Shown one piece after another: positions 31,674 to 39,552 of a stretch of 39,552 nucleotides of DNA. Each line of letters starts with the position of its first letter. Within the stretch, counting starts at the first letter, position 1. The DNA lies in contig CAJJPG010000003.1 in the NCBI GenBank assembly GCA_905193585.1, positions 1 through 39,552 of the forward strand, given 5' to 3'. This DNA comes from an uncultured Oscillospiraceae bacterium. Lineage in GTDB: Bacteria > Bacillota > Clostridia > Oscillospirales > Acutalibacteraceae. The notes beneath the pieces were generated by a model. The model was given only the letters and a program-made list of their open reading frames with translations. It did not search any database and was not told where the DNA came from. Both the position numbers and the translations under genes were made by a program.

Positions 31674-32015
31674 TCAGAAAAGCCCCGGCATATTAAGCCC
31701 GCCGGTAATAGCGCCCATTTCGTCCTCGGCGGTCTTTTCCGCGTTGGCTACAGCCTCATTCACCGCAACGGTTATAAGGTCCTCAAGCATCTCGGTATCC
31801 TCAGGGTCAACCGCGTCGGGATTGATTTTAAGGGCTTTTATGTGGTGCTTGCCGTCAACCGTTACTTCAATCATACCGCCGCCCGAGGTTGCGGTATATT
31901 CGCGCTGCTCAAGGTCAGCCTGTAATTCTGCCATATCAGCCTGCATTTTCTGCGCCTGCTTTAGCATTTGATTCATATTGCCGGCGCCGCCGGAGTTGGG
32001 TAAACGTACTTTCAT
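31674..32015 (-). CDS. YbaB/EbfC family nucleoid-associated protein
   Basis: 113 residues with NQMLKQAQKMQADMAELQADL and the conserved VEVTVDGK-like motif (MIEVTVDGKHHIKALKINPDAVDPED). It is a small dimeric DNA-binding protein always found between dnaX and recR. Its ATG has AAGGAG upstream. The exact role in the cell remains unclear for the family. Confidence 0.93.
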   Translation of the reverse strand: MKVRLPNSGGAGNMNQMLKQAQKMQADMAELQADLEQREYTATSGGGMIEVTVDGKHHIKALKINPDAVDPEDTEMLEDLITVAVNEAVANAEKTAEDEMGAITGGLNMPGLF

Positions 32016-32028
32016 TTTTTATATCTCC

Positions 32029-33609
32029 TTAATTTATTTCAAAATTTTTAAGCTTTCCCGCAAGCTCCGCAAGCGGGTCTTTTTCGTCCGTCTGCGCCTT
32101 AGGCGCGGTGTAAGGCCCTAATTTATAAGCCTTGCCGAGCACATTGAGCGCCGCTTTTCTTATCGCGTCGCGGTACATTGGGTTATTTACCATTGAGCGG
32201 AAGTTTTCGTTCGGCGCGTCTATTAAAAGGAACGGTCCCCTTGTGAACGCTCTTGATTCATTAAGCACGCCTGCTATAAGCGGGCAGGAGGTTTTAAGTA
32301 TTCGCCTTATTTCGTCCCATTCGCCGGTTTCCACCTGCTCTGTATCGCCGGTATTTGTAACCTGTGCGGCGGGTTCATCGGGCGGAGCCTCGGGCAGCGG
32401 AATATCCTGCTCGGGTTCCGGTGCCACAGCGGGTGCGGGGCTTTCTGCGCGCGGGCGCGGAGCTATTTTTGCCGCCCCTGTTTCCAGTGCGTTTATTCTT
32501 CTTTCAAGCGAGGATAAATCGTTTGAAAGCGAGGGGGTGCAAAGCCGTATCAGCGCCATTTCCATTTCGCAGCGGCGGTTGCCGCTTTGCATACCTGCGG
32601 CGGACGCCTGCAAAAGAGAAAGCGCGTGCATAATATCCTTTATATCAAAGGCGGCTGCCTGCTCTGTCAGGGCCTTCAGCCGTGTTTCTGAGCAGACAAT
32701 GGGCTTATTATCGCCCTTGACGGTTTTAATTATCATAAGATCGCGGAAATGCGAGGTAAGCTCGGATAAAAGCCGCTGCATATCAACAGAGGTGTTGTAT
32801 AGTTTATCCGTCAGTAAAAGCGCGCCCTCGGCGTCGCGGCGGTTTATACAGTCGGCTAATTGCAAAAGGTAATCGCCGCCCGCCATTCCGCAAACGCTTT
32901 CAACCGTTTCTTCGTCTATATTTTTACTGCCCGAGGCGCACAGGTCTAAAATTGAAAGCGCGTCGCGCATGCCGCCGTCAGCCGCGGCGGCTATTAAAGA
33001 GGCGGCGCCGTCTGTCACGGTCAGGCCCTCTTTACCCGCTATATACTGTATTCTTTCGCAAATTTGCTCGGGGTCTATTCTTCTGAAATCAAATCGCTGG
33101 CAGCGGGAAAGTATGGTGGCGGGCAGTTTATGAACCTCGGTTGTGGCAAGAATGAAAATAACATGCTCGGGCGGTTCTTCAAGGGTTTTAAGCAGCGCGT
33201 TAAAGGCGCTTATGGTGAGCATATGTACCTCGTCTATAATATAAACGCGGTATTTTGAAGAAGCGGGCGCAAAGCTGACCTGGTCACGCAGCTCGCGTAT
33301 GCTGTCAACACTGTTGTTTGAAGCCGCGTCTATTTCCACAATATCGGTATTTTCCCCGTTTGCAACCGATAGGCAGCTTTCGCACTCAAGGCAGGGGTCG
33401 CCGTTTTGGGGATTCAGGCAATTTACCGCCTTTGCCAATATTTTAGCGGTAGAGGTTTTACCCGTGCCGCGTGTGCCCGTAAACAGATACGCATGCGTGG
33501 CTTTGCCTGCGGAAAGCTCGTTTTTAAGCGTTTCGGTAATATGCTCCTGCCCCACAACGTCCGAAAAGGTCTGCGGGCGGTATTTCCGATAAAGCGCCTG
33601 ATAAGACAT
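32029..33609 (-). CDS. dnaX: DNA polymerase III subunit gamma/tau
   Basis: The clamp-loader ATPase that loads DnaN. Walker A GTRGTGKT is at 45-52, the zinc motif is C64, C73, C76, C79, the DEVHML Walker B region follows, and the SRC-type motif reads LSRCQRF. The C-terminal tau part after ~370 is Pro/Glu-rich and ends in a small domain. 526 residues from ATG 33609. The ATG at 33615 abuts GGAGG and is too close, so the second ATG, 7 bases from it, is chosen. I saw no A AAA AAG slippery site that would give a separate gamma. Confidence 0.95.
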   Translation of the reverse strand: MSYQALYRKYRPQTFSDVVGQEHITETLKNELSAGKATHAYLFTGTRGTGKTSTAKILAKAVNCLNPQNGDPCLECESCLSVANGENTDIVEIDAASNNSVDSIRELRDQVSFAPASSKYRVYIIDEVHMLTISAFNALLKTLEEPPEHVIFILATTEVHKLPATILSRCQRFDFRRIDPEQICERIQYIAGKEGLTVTDGAASLIAAAADGGMRDALSILDLCASGSKNIDEETVESVCGMAGGDYLLQLADCINRRDAEGALLLTDKLYNTSVDMQRLLSELTSHFRDLMIIKTVKGDNKPIVCSETRLKALTEQAAAFDIKDIMHALSLLQASAAGMQSGNRRCEMEMALIRLCTPSLSNDLSSLERRINALETGAAKIAPRPRAESPAPAVAPEPEQDIPLPEAPPDEPAAQVTNTGDTEQVETGEWDEIRRILKTSCPLIAGVLNESRAFTRGPFLLIDAPNENFRSMVNNPMYRDAIRKAALNVLGKAYKLGPYTAPKAQTDEKDPLAELAGKLKNFEIN

Positions 33610-33645
33610 ACGCATCCTCCTTAATAAAATGATATCAACTGTTTT

Positions 33646-33666
33646 TAATTCCGAATTCCGAATTGA
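33646..33666 (-). repeat. Heptad array D (solitary)
   Basis: On the minus strand it reads TCAATTC, GGAATTC, GGAATTA: three units between dnaX and the end of the SRP RNA gene. No inverted partner was found within the next few hundred bases. Confidence 0.55.
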
Positions 33667-33675
33667 TTAACAAAA

Positions 33676-33826
33676 AAAGCCTTACTCACCCGGGTGTACG
33701 AACGAACCGATTTACTGCGGCGCACGGGGAATACCGCTTAATGCTGCTCGGTTCCCCGCCTGACATGGTTCGCAGCGCCCCGTCGCACAGGACCCGCCCG
33801 TTCGCACACCCGAGTGAACAAGGTCT
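33676..33826 (-). ncRNA. ffs: Signal recognition particle RNA (small bacterial type)
   Basis: On the minus strand the domain IV hairpin is clear: the bulged GTCAGG strand (about 33763) and the AGCAGC strand (about 33742-33747) flank the tip GGGGAACCG, and they are bounded by the GC helix GGGGCGCTGCGAACC. The ends pair (TTCACTCGGGTGT with ACACCCGGGTGAGT) to form a long rod, and a run of T follows as terminator. About 150 nt, without a visible Alu domain. Ends are approximate. TACAAT (minus strand of 33831-33836) may be the -10. It is just upstream of dnaX, as is common in Firmicutes. Confidence 0.88.
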
Positions 33827-33882
33827 ATGTATTGTATTTTAACACAATTTTTATTTTTTTACAATACCCAAGATAGAAAATG

Positions 33883-33911
33883 TTGAAAAAAATTCATAAT
33901 GCTGATATAAT
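33883..33911 (+). promoter_or_regulatory. Predicted sigma-A promoter of the LbH-galU cluster
   Basis: TTGAAA (33883-33888) and TATAAT (33906-33911) are 17 bp apart with an extended -10 (TGaTATAAT). It precedes the LbH transferase gene and probably serves the genes after it, as no other clear promoter was seen until galU. With the SRP RNA promoter it forms a divergent pair. Confidence 0.65.
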
Positions 33912-33956
33912 TAGCGTGTATAATAATTATAAATAGGTTAAAAGGGTGTGGAAATA

Positions 33957-34631
33957 ATGACCGGTATAACCGTTAAAGAGCTTTTATCGGCAGAGGGCAC
34001 CTTGGCGGAAAAGCTGCTTTGCAGCGTGACTTATCCGTTTGAGGCGCTTAAAAAAATAGGCGATTATATAAAGGAAACAGGTCCTGCGCTTGATAAGGAA
34101 ATATATGAGGAGCGCGGCGAAAACATTTGGATTGCAAGGTCGGCAAAAATTGCGCCGAGCGCAAGTATTACGGGGCCTTGCATTATAGGCGAGAGAACCG
34201 AGGTGCGCCACTGCGCGTTTATAAGGGGCAACGCGCTTGTGGGTAACGATTGCGTGGTGGGCAACTCAACCGAACTTAAAAACGTGGTGCTTATAGGCAC
34301 GGTGCAGGTGCCGCACTATAATTATGTGGGCGATTCAATACTCGGCTTTCATTCGCACATGGGCGCGGGCTCAATTACCTCAAACGTAAAGTCGGATAAA
34401 ACCCTTGTAGTGCTTAAAAAAGGTGAAGAAAGGCTTGAAACGGGGCTTAAAAAATTCGGCGCGATACTGGGCGACTATGTTGAGGTGGGCTGCGGCACGG
34501 TGCTGAACCCCGGAACAATAGTAGGGAAGAATACAAATATTTATCCGCTGTCATCTGTGCGCGGCGTTATAGCGCCTGACAGTATTTATAAAAACAGCGG
34601 GGAAACGGTAAAGAAACGTCATGAGTGTTGA
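33957..34631 (+). CDS. Left-handed beta-helix acyl/nucleotidyltransferase-like protein (GlmU C-terminal type)
   Basis: 224 residues. The hexapeptide repeats (IARSAKIAPSASITGPCIIG, VRHCAFIRGNALVGND, then VLNPGTIVGKNTNIYP) form a left-handed beta helix as in the acetyltransferase half of GlmU and in sugar-phosphate transferases. There is no N-terminal pyrophosphorylase domain. The family often carries the name UDP-GlcNAc pyrophosphorylase-like, but the substrate is open. The ATG at 33957 has AAGGG 10 bases before it. It overlaps the Nudix gene by 11 bases. Confidence 0.78.
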   Translation: MTGITVKELLSAEGTLAEKLLCSVTYPFEALKKIGDYIKETGPALDKEIYEERGENIWIARSAKIAPSASITGPCIIGERTEVRHCAFIRGNALVGNDCVVGNSTELKNVVLIGTVQVPHYNYVGDSILGFHSHMGAGSITSNVKSDKTLVVLKKGEERLETGLKKFGAILGDYVEVGCGTVLNPGTIVGKNTNIYPLSSVRGVIAPDSIYKNSGETVKKRHEC

Positions 34632-35145
34632 GCTGTGGGATGTGTTTGATGAAAACGGCGTTCCCACGGGTAAAACCGCACTCAGGGGGCGTTCCGTTTT
34701 AGCACCCGGCGAATACCATTTGGTGGTGCATATATGGGTAATATCGAAAGGCGGCTTGCTTTTGATTCAGCGGCGGGCGGACGATAAAAAACTTATGCCC
34801 GGCGAATGGGCGGCAACGGGCGGCGCCGCCGTTGCGGGGGAAGACTCGCTTTCCGCCGCGCGGCGGGAACTGCACGAAGAGCTGGGAATTGCCGCCGAAA
34901 AAAGCGCCATGCGGCTGCTTACGAGAATAAAACGGCGCAATTCATTGCTTGACGTGTGGCTGACCGAAAGCGACACCCCCGCCGAAAAACTTACCCTACA
35001 GCAGGCAGAGGTTGCCGAGGCTAAGTGGATAACAGGCAAAGAGCTTAAAGAAATGATAAAAAACGGAACCTTTCATAATTACGGAAAAGAGTATTTTGAA
35101 AGTGTTTTCGGCAAAATAGAAGATTACAGAGGAGCCGTTGTATGA
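34621..35145 (+). CDS. Nudix hydrolase
   Basis: 174 residues. The Nudix box Gx5Ex7REUxEExGU is complete from G68 to I90 (E74, R82-E83, E86-E87). It begins ELWDVFDENGVPTG, like YfcD and isopentenyl-diphosphate isomerase-like Nudix proteins, whose substrates are not settled. It overlaps the LbH gene and, by 4 bases, the RING-type membrane protein gene. Confidence 0.9.
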   Translation: MSVELWDVFDENGVPTGKTALRGRSVLAPGEYHLVVHIWVISKGGLLLIQRRADDKKLMPGEWAATGGAAVAGEDSLSAARRELHEELGIAAEKSAMRLLTRIKRRNSLLDVWLTESDTPAEKLTLQQAEVAEAKWITGKELKEMIKNGTFHNYGKEYFESVFGKIEDYRGAVV

Positions 35146-36077
35146 GTCTTAATACAGAAGGCGTAAGCTGCGTAAGGTGCCACGCCTACCTTTTCCCCGA
35201 TGACGATATAGTTTATTGCCCTATATGCGGCGCGCCGCACCACAGGGAATGCTATAATCAGCTGGGGCACTGCGCGCTTGAGGAATTTCACGGAACAGAC
35301 AGGCAGTACGATAAGGTAAAGGCGCGCGAGGCGGAGCAAAGCGCCGCCGAAAAGCCCAATATCGGCGAAAACGCCGAGGGGCTTATAACCTGCCAGATGT
35401 GCCATGAAAAATATGATTTTGCGCTGAACGCCTGCCCTAAATGCGGCGCGCCCAACATAGCAAAGGCGGGCGGCAGCTTTGTCAACTTTGACTTTTTGGG
35501 CGGAGTACCGGCGGATTACGATATAGGCGACGGTATAACAGCAGACGAGGCAAAGCGCTTTGTGGCGGCCAATACCCCGCGGTATATAGCCAAATTTGCG
35601 GTGCTGAACGCGAAAAACAAACTTTCGTGGAACTGGCTTGCCTTTCTTTTCCCCTGCGGGTGGATGCTCTCGCGCAAAATGTATAAAAACGGCGTTATTG
35701 CGGGGCTTTTAACGGTTATATCAAGCCTTTTCTACCTGCCGTTTATGAATGCGGTAAACAGCCTTGGTTTCACGGCGGACGAAACGCAGGCGCAGCTTAT
35801 GCAGAATATTTACGATCACCTGCCCGAAATGGGCACTGCGGTGCTGGCGGCGCTGATTGCGGGCTTTGTACTTAATATCGCGGTAAGGTTTTTATCGGCG
35901 CTTTTCGGCGATTACCTTTATAAACAATATGCCATATCGTCCATTAAGACAATCCGTGCCGAAAGCGAGGATATGGACTACGACTACCGCAAAAAGGGCG
36001 GAGTAAATATTTTCCTGTTTCTTATAGGTACAATGGCGGTGCAGTATCTGCCCGCTATGATAGCGATTTTTATTTAG
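35142..36077 (+). CDS. RING-like zinc-finger membrane protein (prokaryotic RING + DUF2628-like)
   Basis: 311 residues. The N-terminus is a prokaryotic RING-like domain: C10, C13, then YCPICGAPHHRECYNQLGHC, followed by a second zinc ribbon (CQMCHEKYDFALNACPKCG, about 85-105). A membrane part with WNWLAFLFPCGWMLSRKMYKNG follows, then two or three more helices; this resembles the DUF2628 family. Bacterial RING-like domains are thought to bind zinc and other proteins; no ubiquitin-like system is visible. It is the first of two adjacent related genes. Confidence 0.75.
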   Translation: MSLNTEGVSCVRCHAYLFPDDDIVYCPICGAPHHRECYNQLGHCALEEFHGTDRQYDKVKAREAEQSAAEKPNIGENAEGLITCQMCHEKYDFALNACPKCGAPNIAKAGGSFVNFDFLGGVPADYDIGDGITADEAKRFVAANTPRYIAKFAVLNAKNKLSWNWLAFLFPCGWMLSRKMYKNGVIAGLLTVISSLFYLPFMNAVNSLGFTADETQAQLMQNIYDHLPEMGTAVLAALIAGFVLNIAVRFLSALFGDYLYKQYAISSIKTIRAESEDMDYDYRKKGGVNIFLFLIGTMAVQYLPAMIAIFI

Positions 36078-36088
36078 GAGGATGAAAA

Positions 36089-36967
36089 ATGGATAAAAAG
36101 ATATGCTCCGAGTGCGGAACGGAAAACGAAAGCGATTATATTTACTGCAAAAACTGCGGAACCTTGCTTGCCGCTCCCGCAAAGCCCGCAGAGCCCGAAC
36201 CGGCAAAAGCGGAGCCTGAGCACGAGTTTATTGCGCAAACCGCACCCGAGCCGAAAGCCGGGCAGCCTTCATTTCAGCCGGCTCCGCCGGTTTATAACAC
36301 GGCAAACGGCAGCGCGGGGTATACGCCCGACAGCAACCCCATAACCGACGGAATACCGCAGGAGGAGCTGGCGCTTTTCATAGGCAAAAAGTCAGCCGTA
36401 ATAATGCCGAAATTCATTAAAATGGAAATAACAAATTCCAAGGTCTCATGGTGCTGGCCCGTGGCAATTCTCGGTTTCCTTTTCGGACCTATGGGCGCGG
36501 CGCTGTGGTTCTTCTACCGCAAAATGTATAAAACCGGCGCGCTGCTTGCGGTTATCGGCGCGGTTGTCAATATTATAGTAGCCGCGCTTACCTTTAATAC
36601 TACCTCGGCTGATTACACCCTGCTTTACCGCTCGTTTTTATCGGGCGATATGCAAAGCGTGCTGAACGCGTTTTCCTCTATCGGCAGCACTTCTACACTG
36701 CTTGACGTTATAGCAGACGTAATAAGCAGCGCGGCGGATCTTGTAACATGTATACTTACGGGACTTTTCGGCTACTATCTCTATAAAGAGCATTGCATTA
36801 AATCAATAAATAATTTCCGTATGAACATAAGCGACCGCCGCTATTATACAATGGGGTTAGCGTCTGTCGGCGGAGTGTCGGGCGGTATGCTCGCAGTCGG
36901 CATAATTTGCATAGTTGTAGTAAATAACCTGACATCAGCAGTGACTGCTGTTATTTCAATGCTTTAA
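36089..36967 (+). CDS. Zinc-ribbon membrane protein (paralogue of upstream gene)
   Basis: 292 residues. It opens with a zinc ribbon, CSECGTENESDYIYCKNCG, followed by a Pro/Ala/Glu-rich linker (about 27-75). The membrane domain WCWPVAILGFLFGPMGAALWFFYRKMYKTG matches that of the preceding gene (LFPCGWMLSRKMYKNG), and both end with GYYLYKEHCIKSI/GDYLYKQYAISSI. The two genes arose by duplication and differ in their cytosolic zinc domain. AGGAGG lies 7 bases before the ATG. Confidence 0.78.
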   Translation: MDKKICSECGTENESDYIYCKNCGTLLAAPAKPAEPEPAKAEPEHEFIAQTAPEPKAGQPSFQPAPPVYNTANGSAGYTPDSNPITDGIPQEELALFIGKKSAVIMPKFIKMEITNSKVSWCWPVAILGFLFGPMGAALWFFYRKMYKTGALLAVIGAVVNIIVAALTFNTTSADYTLLYRSFLSGDMQSVLNAFSSIGSTSTLLDVIADVISSAADLVTCILTGLFGYYLYKEHCIKSINNFRMNISDRRYYTMGLASVGGVSGGMLAVGIICIVVVNNLTSAVTAVISML

Positions 36968-36983
36968 AAGAGGAGAAAAAATT

Positions 36984-37853
36984 ATGAAAATCAAAAAGGC
37001 AATAATCCCCGCGGCAGGGCTTGGCACACGCGTTTTGCCCGCGTCTAAGGCGTTACCCAAGGAAATGCTCCCCATAGTTGATAAGCCCGCAATACAGTAT
37101 ATTGTGGAAGAGGCGGTAAGGGCGGGAATAACCGATATACTTATCATCACAAACCGCGGCAAGGGCGTTATAGAGGACCATTTCGACCATTCGGTAGAGC
37201 TTGAAGCAATGCTTGAAAGGCGCGGCAACACTGCAATGCTCGAAACGCTTAATAAGGTGGCAAACCTTGCGAATATTTATTATATCCGCCAAAAGGAAAC
37301 GCGGGGACTGGGCGACGCGGTGCTGCGCGCCAAAGAATTTGTGGGAACAGAGCCCTTTGCCGTGCTTTACGGCGACGACGTTATTATAGGCGAGCCGCCC
37401 GCGATAGGGGAGCTGTGCGATGCGTATGAGAAATACGGCAAGAGCGTTGTTGGCATAAAGGAAGTGTCCGACGAGCTTATTGTTAAATACAGCTCCTTAA
37501 AGGCGGAAAAACTTGACGATAAAATTTATTCCGTAACCGATATGATAGAAAAGCCGAGCCTTGAAACCAAATTTTCAAATTACTCCATTCTCGGCAGATG
37601 CGTGCTTGATAACGAGATTTTCAGCATACTTGAAAAAACCCCGCTCGGCGTGGGGGGTGAGCTGCAGCTGACCGACGCTATGCGCACGCTTGCCGTTAAA
37701 TACGGCATGGTAGGCGTGGATTTCAGCGGTATACGCTATGATATGGGCAATAAATTCGGAATTTTAAAGGCGAATATTGAGGTTGGGCTTGCTCACCCCG
37801 AAATTAAGGACCAATTAAGAGAATATTTAAAGGAATTAAGTGCAAAGCTGTGA
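36984..37853 (+). CDS. galU: UTP-glucose-1-phosphate uridylyltransferase
   Basis: Makes UDP-glucose for glycolipids and wall polysaccharides. The nucleotidyltransferase signature AAGLGTRVLPASKALPKEM is followed by PAIQYIVEEAV, the metal-binding GDDV region and EKP (MIEKPSLET). 289 residues is typical. AGAGGAG precedes the ATG. Its stop overlaps the start of the HAD gene. Confidence 0.94.
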   Translation: MKIKKAIIPAAGLGTRVLPASKALPKEMLPIVDKPAIQYIVEEAVRAGITDILIITNRGKGVIEDHFDHSVELEAMLERRGNTAMLETLNKVANLANIYYIRQKETRGLGDAVLRAKEFVGTEPFAVLYGDDVIIGEPPAIGELCDAYEKYGKSVVGIKEVSDELIVKYSSLKAEKLDDKIYSVTDMIEKPSLETKFSNYSILGRCVLDNEIFSILEKTPLGVGGELQLTDAMRTLAVKYGMVGVDFSGIRYDMGNKFGILKANIEVGLAHPEIKDQLREYLKELSAKL

Positions 37854-38527
37854 TGTATACCTCTCTTTTTCTCGATCTTGATGATACCTTGCTGGATTTT
37901 AACGCGGCAGAAGCGCACGCCGTGCGCAAAGTGCTGAAGTCGCACGGGCTGCCGCACGACGATGCTGCCGTGGCGCTTTATTCCGATATAAACCGTAGCT
38001 ATTGGGAAAGCTTTGAGCGCGGCGAAATTCCGCGCGAGGCGATTTTTGAGGGGCGCTTTAAAACCCTTTTTGAAAAGCTGGGCGCTGCGGGCGATACCGC
38101 GAAAATTTCCAAGGATTACTGCCTTAATTTATCCGAGGGGTATTTCAAGGTTGACGGGGCGGATGAAATTCTAACCTACCTGAAAGCGCGGGGCTATAGC
38201 CTTTATGCCGCCACAAACGGCATTTCGCTGACCCAGTACAAGCGCATACGCGGCTCGGGGCTGGATAAATATTTCGACGGGATCTTTGTTTCCGAGGACA
38301 CGGGGCACCAAAAGCCCGAAAAGGAATATTACGATTATATAATTGAAAATATTCCCGAAAAGAACAGGGAAAATATTCTTATTATAGGCGACAGCCAAAG
38401 CTCGGATATTCTGGGCGGGATAAACGCAGGGATAGATACCTGCTGGTACAACCCCGAAAACCATACGGCAAAATACCCCTCGAAATATCAGATAACAGCG
38501 CTTTCGCAGCTGAAAAATATTTTGTAA
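37853..38527 (+). CDS. HAD-family phosphatase, YjjG type
   Basis: 224 residues. The HAD motif I DLDDT carries the nucleophile D8 and D10, motif II reads AATNG, and the C-terminal motif IV reads IGDSQSSDILGG. The cap and length match YjjG, a nucleotidase that removes unusual pyrimidine nucleotides. The ATG at 37853 overlaps the galU stop (TGATG); a GTG just before it is an alternative. Confidence 0.85.
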   Translation: MYTSLFLDLDDTLLDFNAAEAHAVRKVLKSHGLPHDDAAVALYSDINRSYWESFERGEIPREAIFEGRFKTLFEKLGAAGDTAKISKDYCLNLSEGYFKVDGADEILTYLKARGYSLYAATNGISLTQYKRIRGSGLDKYFDGIFVSEDTGHQKPEKEYYDYIIENIPEKNRENILIIGDSQSSDILGGINAGIDTCWYNPENHTAKYPSKYQITALSQLKNIL

Positions 38528-38544
38528 ATAAAGAAGGAAAAGAA

Positions 38545-39384
38545 ATGGCAGAAGAAAAAAACACAGGCTGCTCGGGAAATTGCTCGTCATGCGGGGAAAG
38601 CTGTCCGTCGCGTGAGGGAGCAAGCCTTATAGAGCCTACCGGAGAATACAACAATATAAAGCACGTTCTGGCGGTTGTCAGCGGAAAGGGCGGAGTAGGT
38701 AAGTCCATGACCGCCTCCATGCTCGCCGTGCTGCTCAGAAGAATGGGGCGTTCCGTAGGCATTCTCGACGCGGATATTACCGGTCCCTCAATTCCAAAAA
38801 CATTCGGAATACGCTCGCGCGCTTATCAGAATGAAATCGGCATTTTACCCGCCGAAACCGAAAGCGGAATTAAGGTAATGTCAATTAATCTGCTGCTCGA
38901 AGAGGGCGATATGCCGGTTCTTTGGCGCGGCCCCGTAATAGCGGGAGCGGTAAAGCAGTTTTGGCAGGATGTTGTATGGGGCGACCTTGATTACCTTATA
39001 ATAGACTGCCCGCCCGGTACGGGCGACGTTCCGCTTACGGTTTTCCAGTCTATCCCGATTGACGGCGCGGTAATAGTAACATCCCCGCAGGATCTGGTTT
39101 CCCTTATTGTGCGCAAGGCTTACAACATGGCTAAAATGATGAACATTCCCGTTTTGGGACTTATTGAGAATATGAGCTATGCCGTTTGCCCCGATTGCGG
39201 CAAAAAGCTGCGCCTTTTCGGAAAGGGCAGCGGCGCCGCCGCAGAGGAACTTGGGCTTCCGCTTTTGGCTGAACTGCCTATCGACCCCGATTTGGCGCAG
39301 CTTGTAGATAACGGCGAATTTGAGAAATTCACCTGCACGGCGCTGGAAAATGCCGCAAAAGAAATAGATAAGAAATTTTCATAA
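38545..39384 (+). CDS. Mrp/Nbp35-family iron-sulfur carrier ATPase
   Basis: 279 residues. The N-terminus is rich in Cys (C9, C13, C16, C20), the deviant Walker A GKGGVGKS is at 47-54, and the C-terminal CPDCGKK (about 212-218) is the bridging cluster site typical of Mrp proteins. These dimers assemble and transfer [4Fe-4S] clusters. GGAAAAGA precedes the ATG. Confidence 0.93.
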   Translation: MAEEKNTGCSGNCSSCGESCPSREGASLIEPTGEYNNIKHVLAVVSGKGGVGKSMTASMLAVLLRRMGRSVGILDADITGPSIPKTFGIRSRAYQNEIGILPAETESGIKVMSINLLLEEGDMPVLWRGPVIAGAVKQFWQDVVWGDLDYLIIDCPPGTGDVPLTVFQSIPIDGAVIVTSPQDLVSLIVRKAYNMAKMMNIPVLGLIENMSYAVCPDCGKKLRLFGKGSGAAAEELGLPLLAELPIDPDLAQLVDNGEFEKFTCTALENAAKEIDKKFS

Positions 39385-39400
39385 AACCGTAAAAAAGTAA

Positions 39401-39431
39401 AAGAGCGCGTCGATTTTTCCGGCGCGCTCTT
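39401..39431. terminator. Hairpin after mrp
   Basis: AAGAGCGCG (39401-39409) pairs with CGCGCTCTT (39423-39431), extended by two further pairs including one G-T. A T-rich stretch follows on the minus strand rather than the plus strand, so it may act mainly on a minus-strand gene beyond the window. Confidence 0.55.
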
Positions 39432-39501
39432 AATGGTTGCGGTACAGATTCGTGAAAATCGGGAAGAAATAAAGGAACGGAAACCGAGAATATTACATGA
39501 A

Positions 39502-39535
39502 AAAATCCTCATACTCAAAAGAGTATGAGGATTTT
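39502..39535. terminator. Hairpin with 15-bp perfect stem
   Basis: AAAATCCTCATACTC pairs with GAGTATGAGGATTTT around AAAA. The arm ends in TTTT on both strands, so it fits a bidirectional terminator between mrp and a gene to the right of the window. Confidence 0.7.
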
Positions 39536-39552
39536 GTGTTGGCATCTACTTA

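Noticed and set aside
32029..33609. Programmed frameshift in dnaX
   Set aside because: No A AAA AAG-type slippery sequence was found; the longest A run seen is five bases near the 3' end.

Overview
The window is chromosomal DNA from a low-to-mid GC Gram-positive anaerobe, most likely a spore-forming member of class Clostridia (Oscillospiraceae/Ruminococcaceae-like). This is inferred from the order dnaA-dnaN-S4/RlbA-recF-remB-gyrB-gyrA, from SpoVB and SpoVAE homologues, from strong AGGAGG-type ribosome sites, and from several ferredoxin-type and D-lactate dehydrogenase genes. It starts inside dnaA, so the first bases of the chromosome-origin region lie just outside.

Layout. 1-8697: replication-initiation and topology block, all on the + strand, with DnaA boxes between dnaA and dnaN (probable oriC). 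8735-11721: CPBP membrane protease, a membrane protein, tadA and a short QueG-like gene. 11684-13210 (-): SpoVB flippase, divergent from rarA (13294). 14588-16449: a ydbS/ydbT-like pair of PH-domain membrane proteins. 16487-19066: a ParABS segregation locus with two perfect parS sites (16487-16502 and 17411-17426), an orphan spoVAE and a 73-aa minus-strand gene. 19178-21210: a DUF2726 protein and two DMT-type transporters. 21326-28946: ldhA, PfoR-type PTS IIC, nth, a pyridoxamine kinase, tcdA, a LacI regulator divergent from a DMT transporter, a ferredoxin-type protein and an HD protein. 28943-29651: a small XRE regulator divergent from a small membrane protein. 29766-33826 (-): SRP RNA, dnaX, ybaB, recR, a DUF896 gene and a second D-2-hydroxyacid dehydrogenase, all transcribed towards the origin. 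33957-39384 (+): LbH transferase, Nudix hydrolase, two zinc-binding membrane paralogues, galU, a YjjG-like HAD phosphatase and an Mrp/Nbp35 ATPase.

Most of the window is housekeeping. The least explained structure is a set of intergenic arrays with a strict 7-base period. In one family (NNAATNN, typically GGAATTC/GGAATGC) the arrays come as inverted pairs that bracket a 73-aa gene (16887-17360), a DUF2726 nuclease-like gene (19071-19816) and an almost empty 63-bp spacer (30934-31066); a lone array lies beside the SRP RNA gene. A second 7-base family (AGAYRTC-like) occurs at 21209-21319 and 29672-29692. These look like ends of small repeat-bounded cassettes. Other sites worth testing are a palindrome filling the -35/-10 spacer next to the XRE regulator, a palindrome centred at -41.5 before the ferredoxin gene, and a consensus promoter that would give a leaderless HD-domain mRNA.

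All calls come from reading motifs and families in the sequence; no database search was run.
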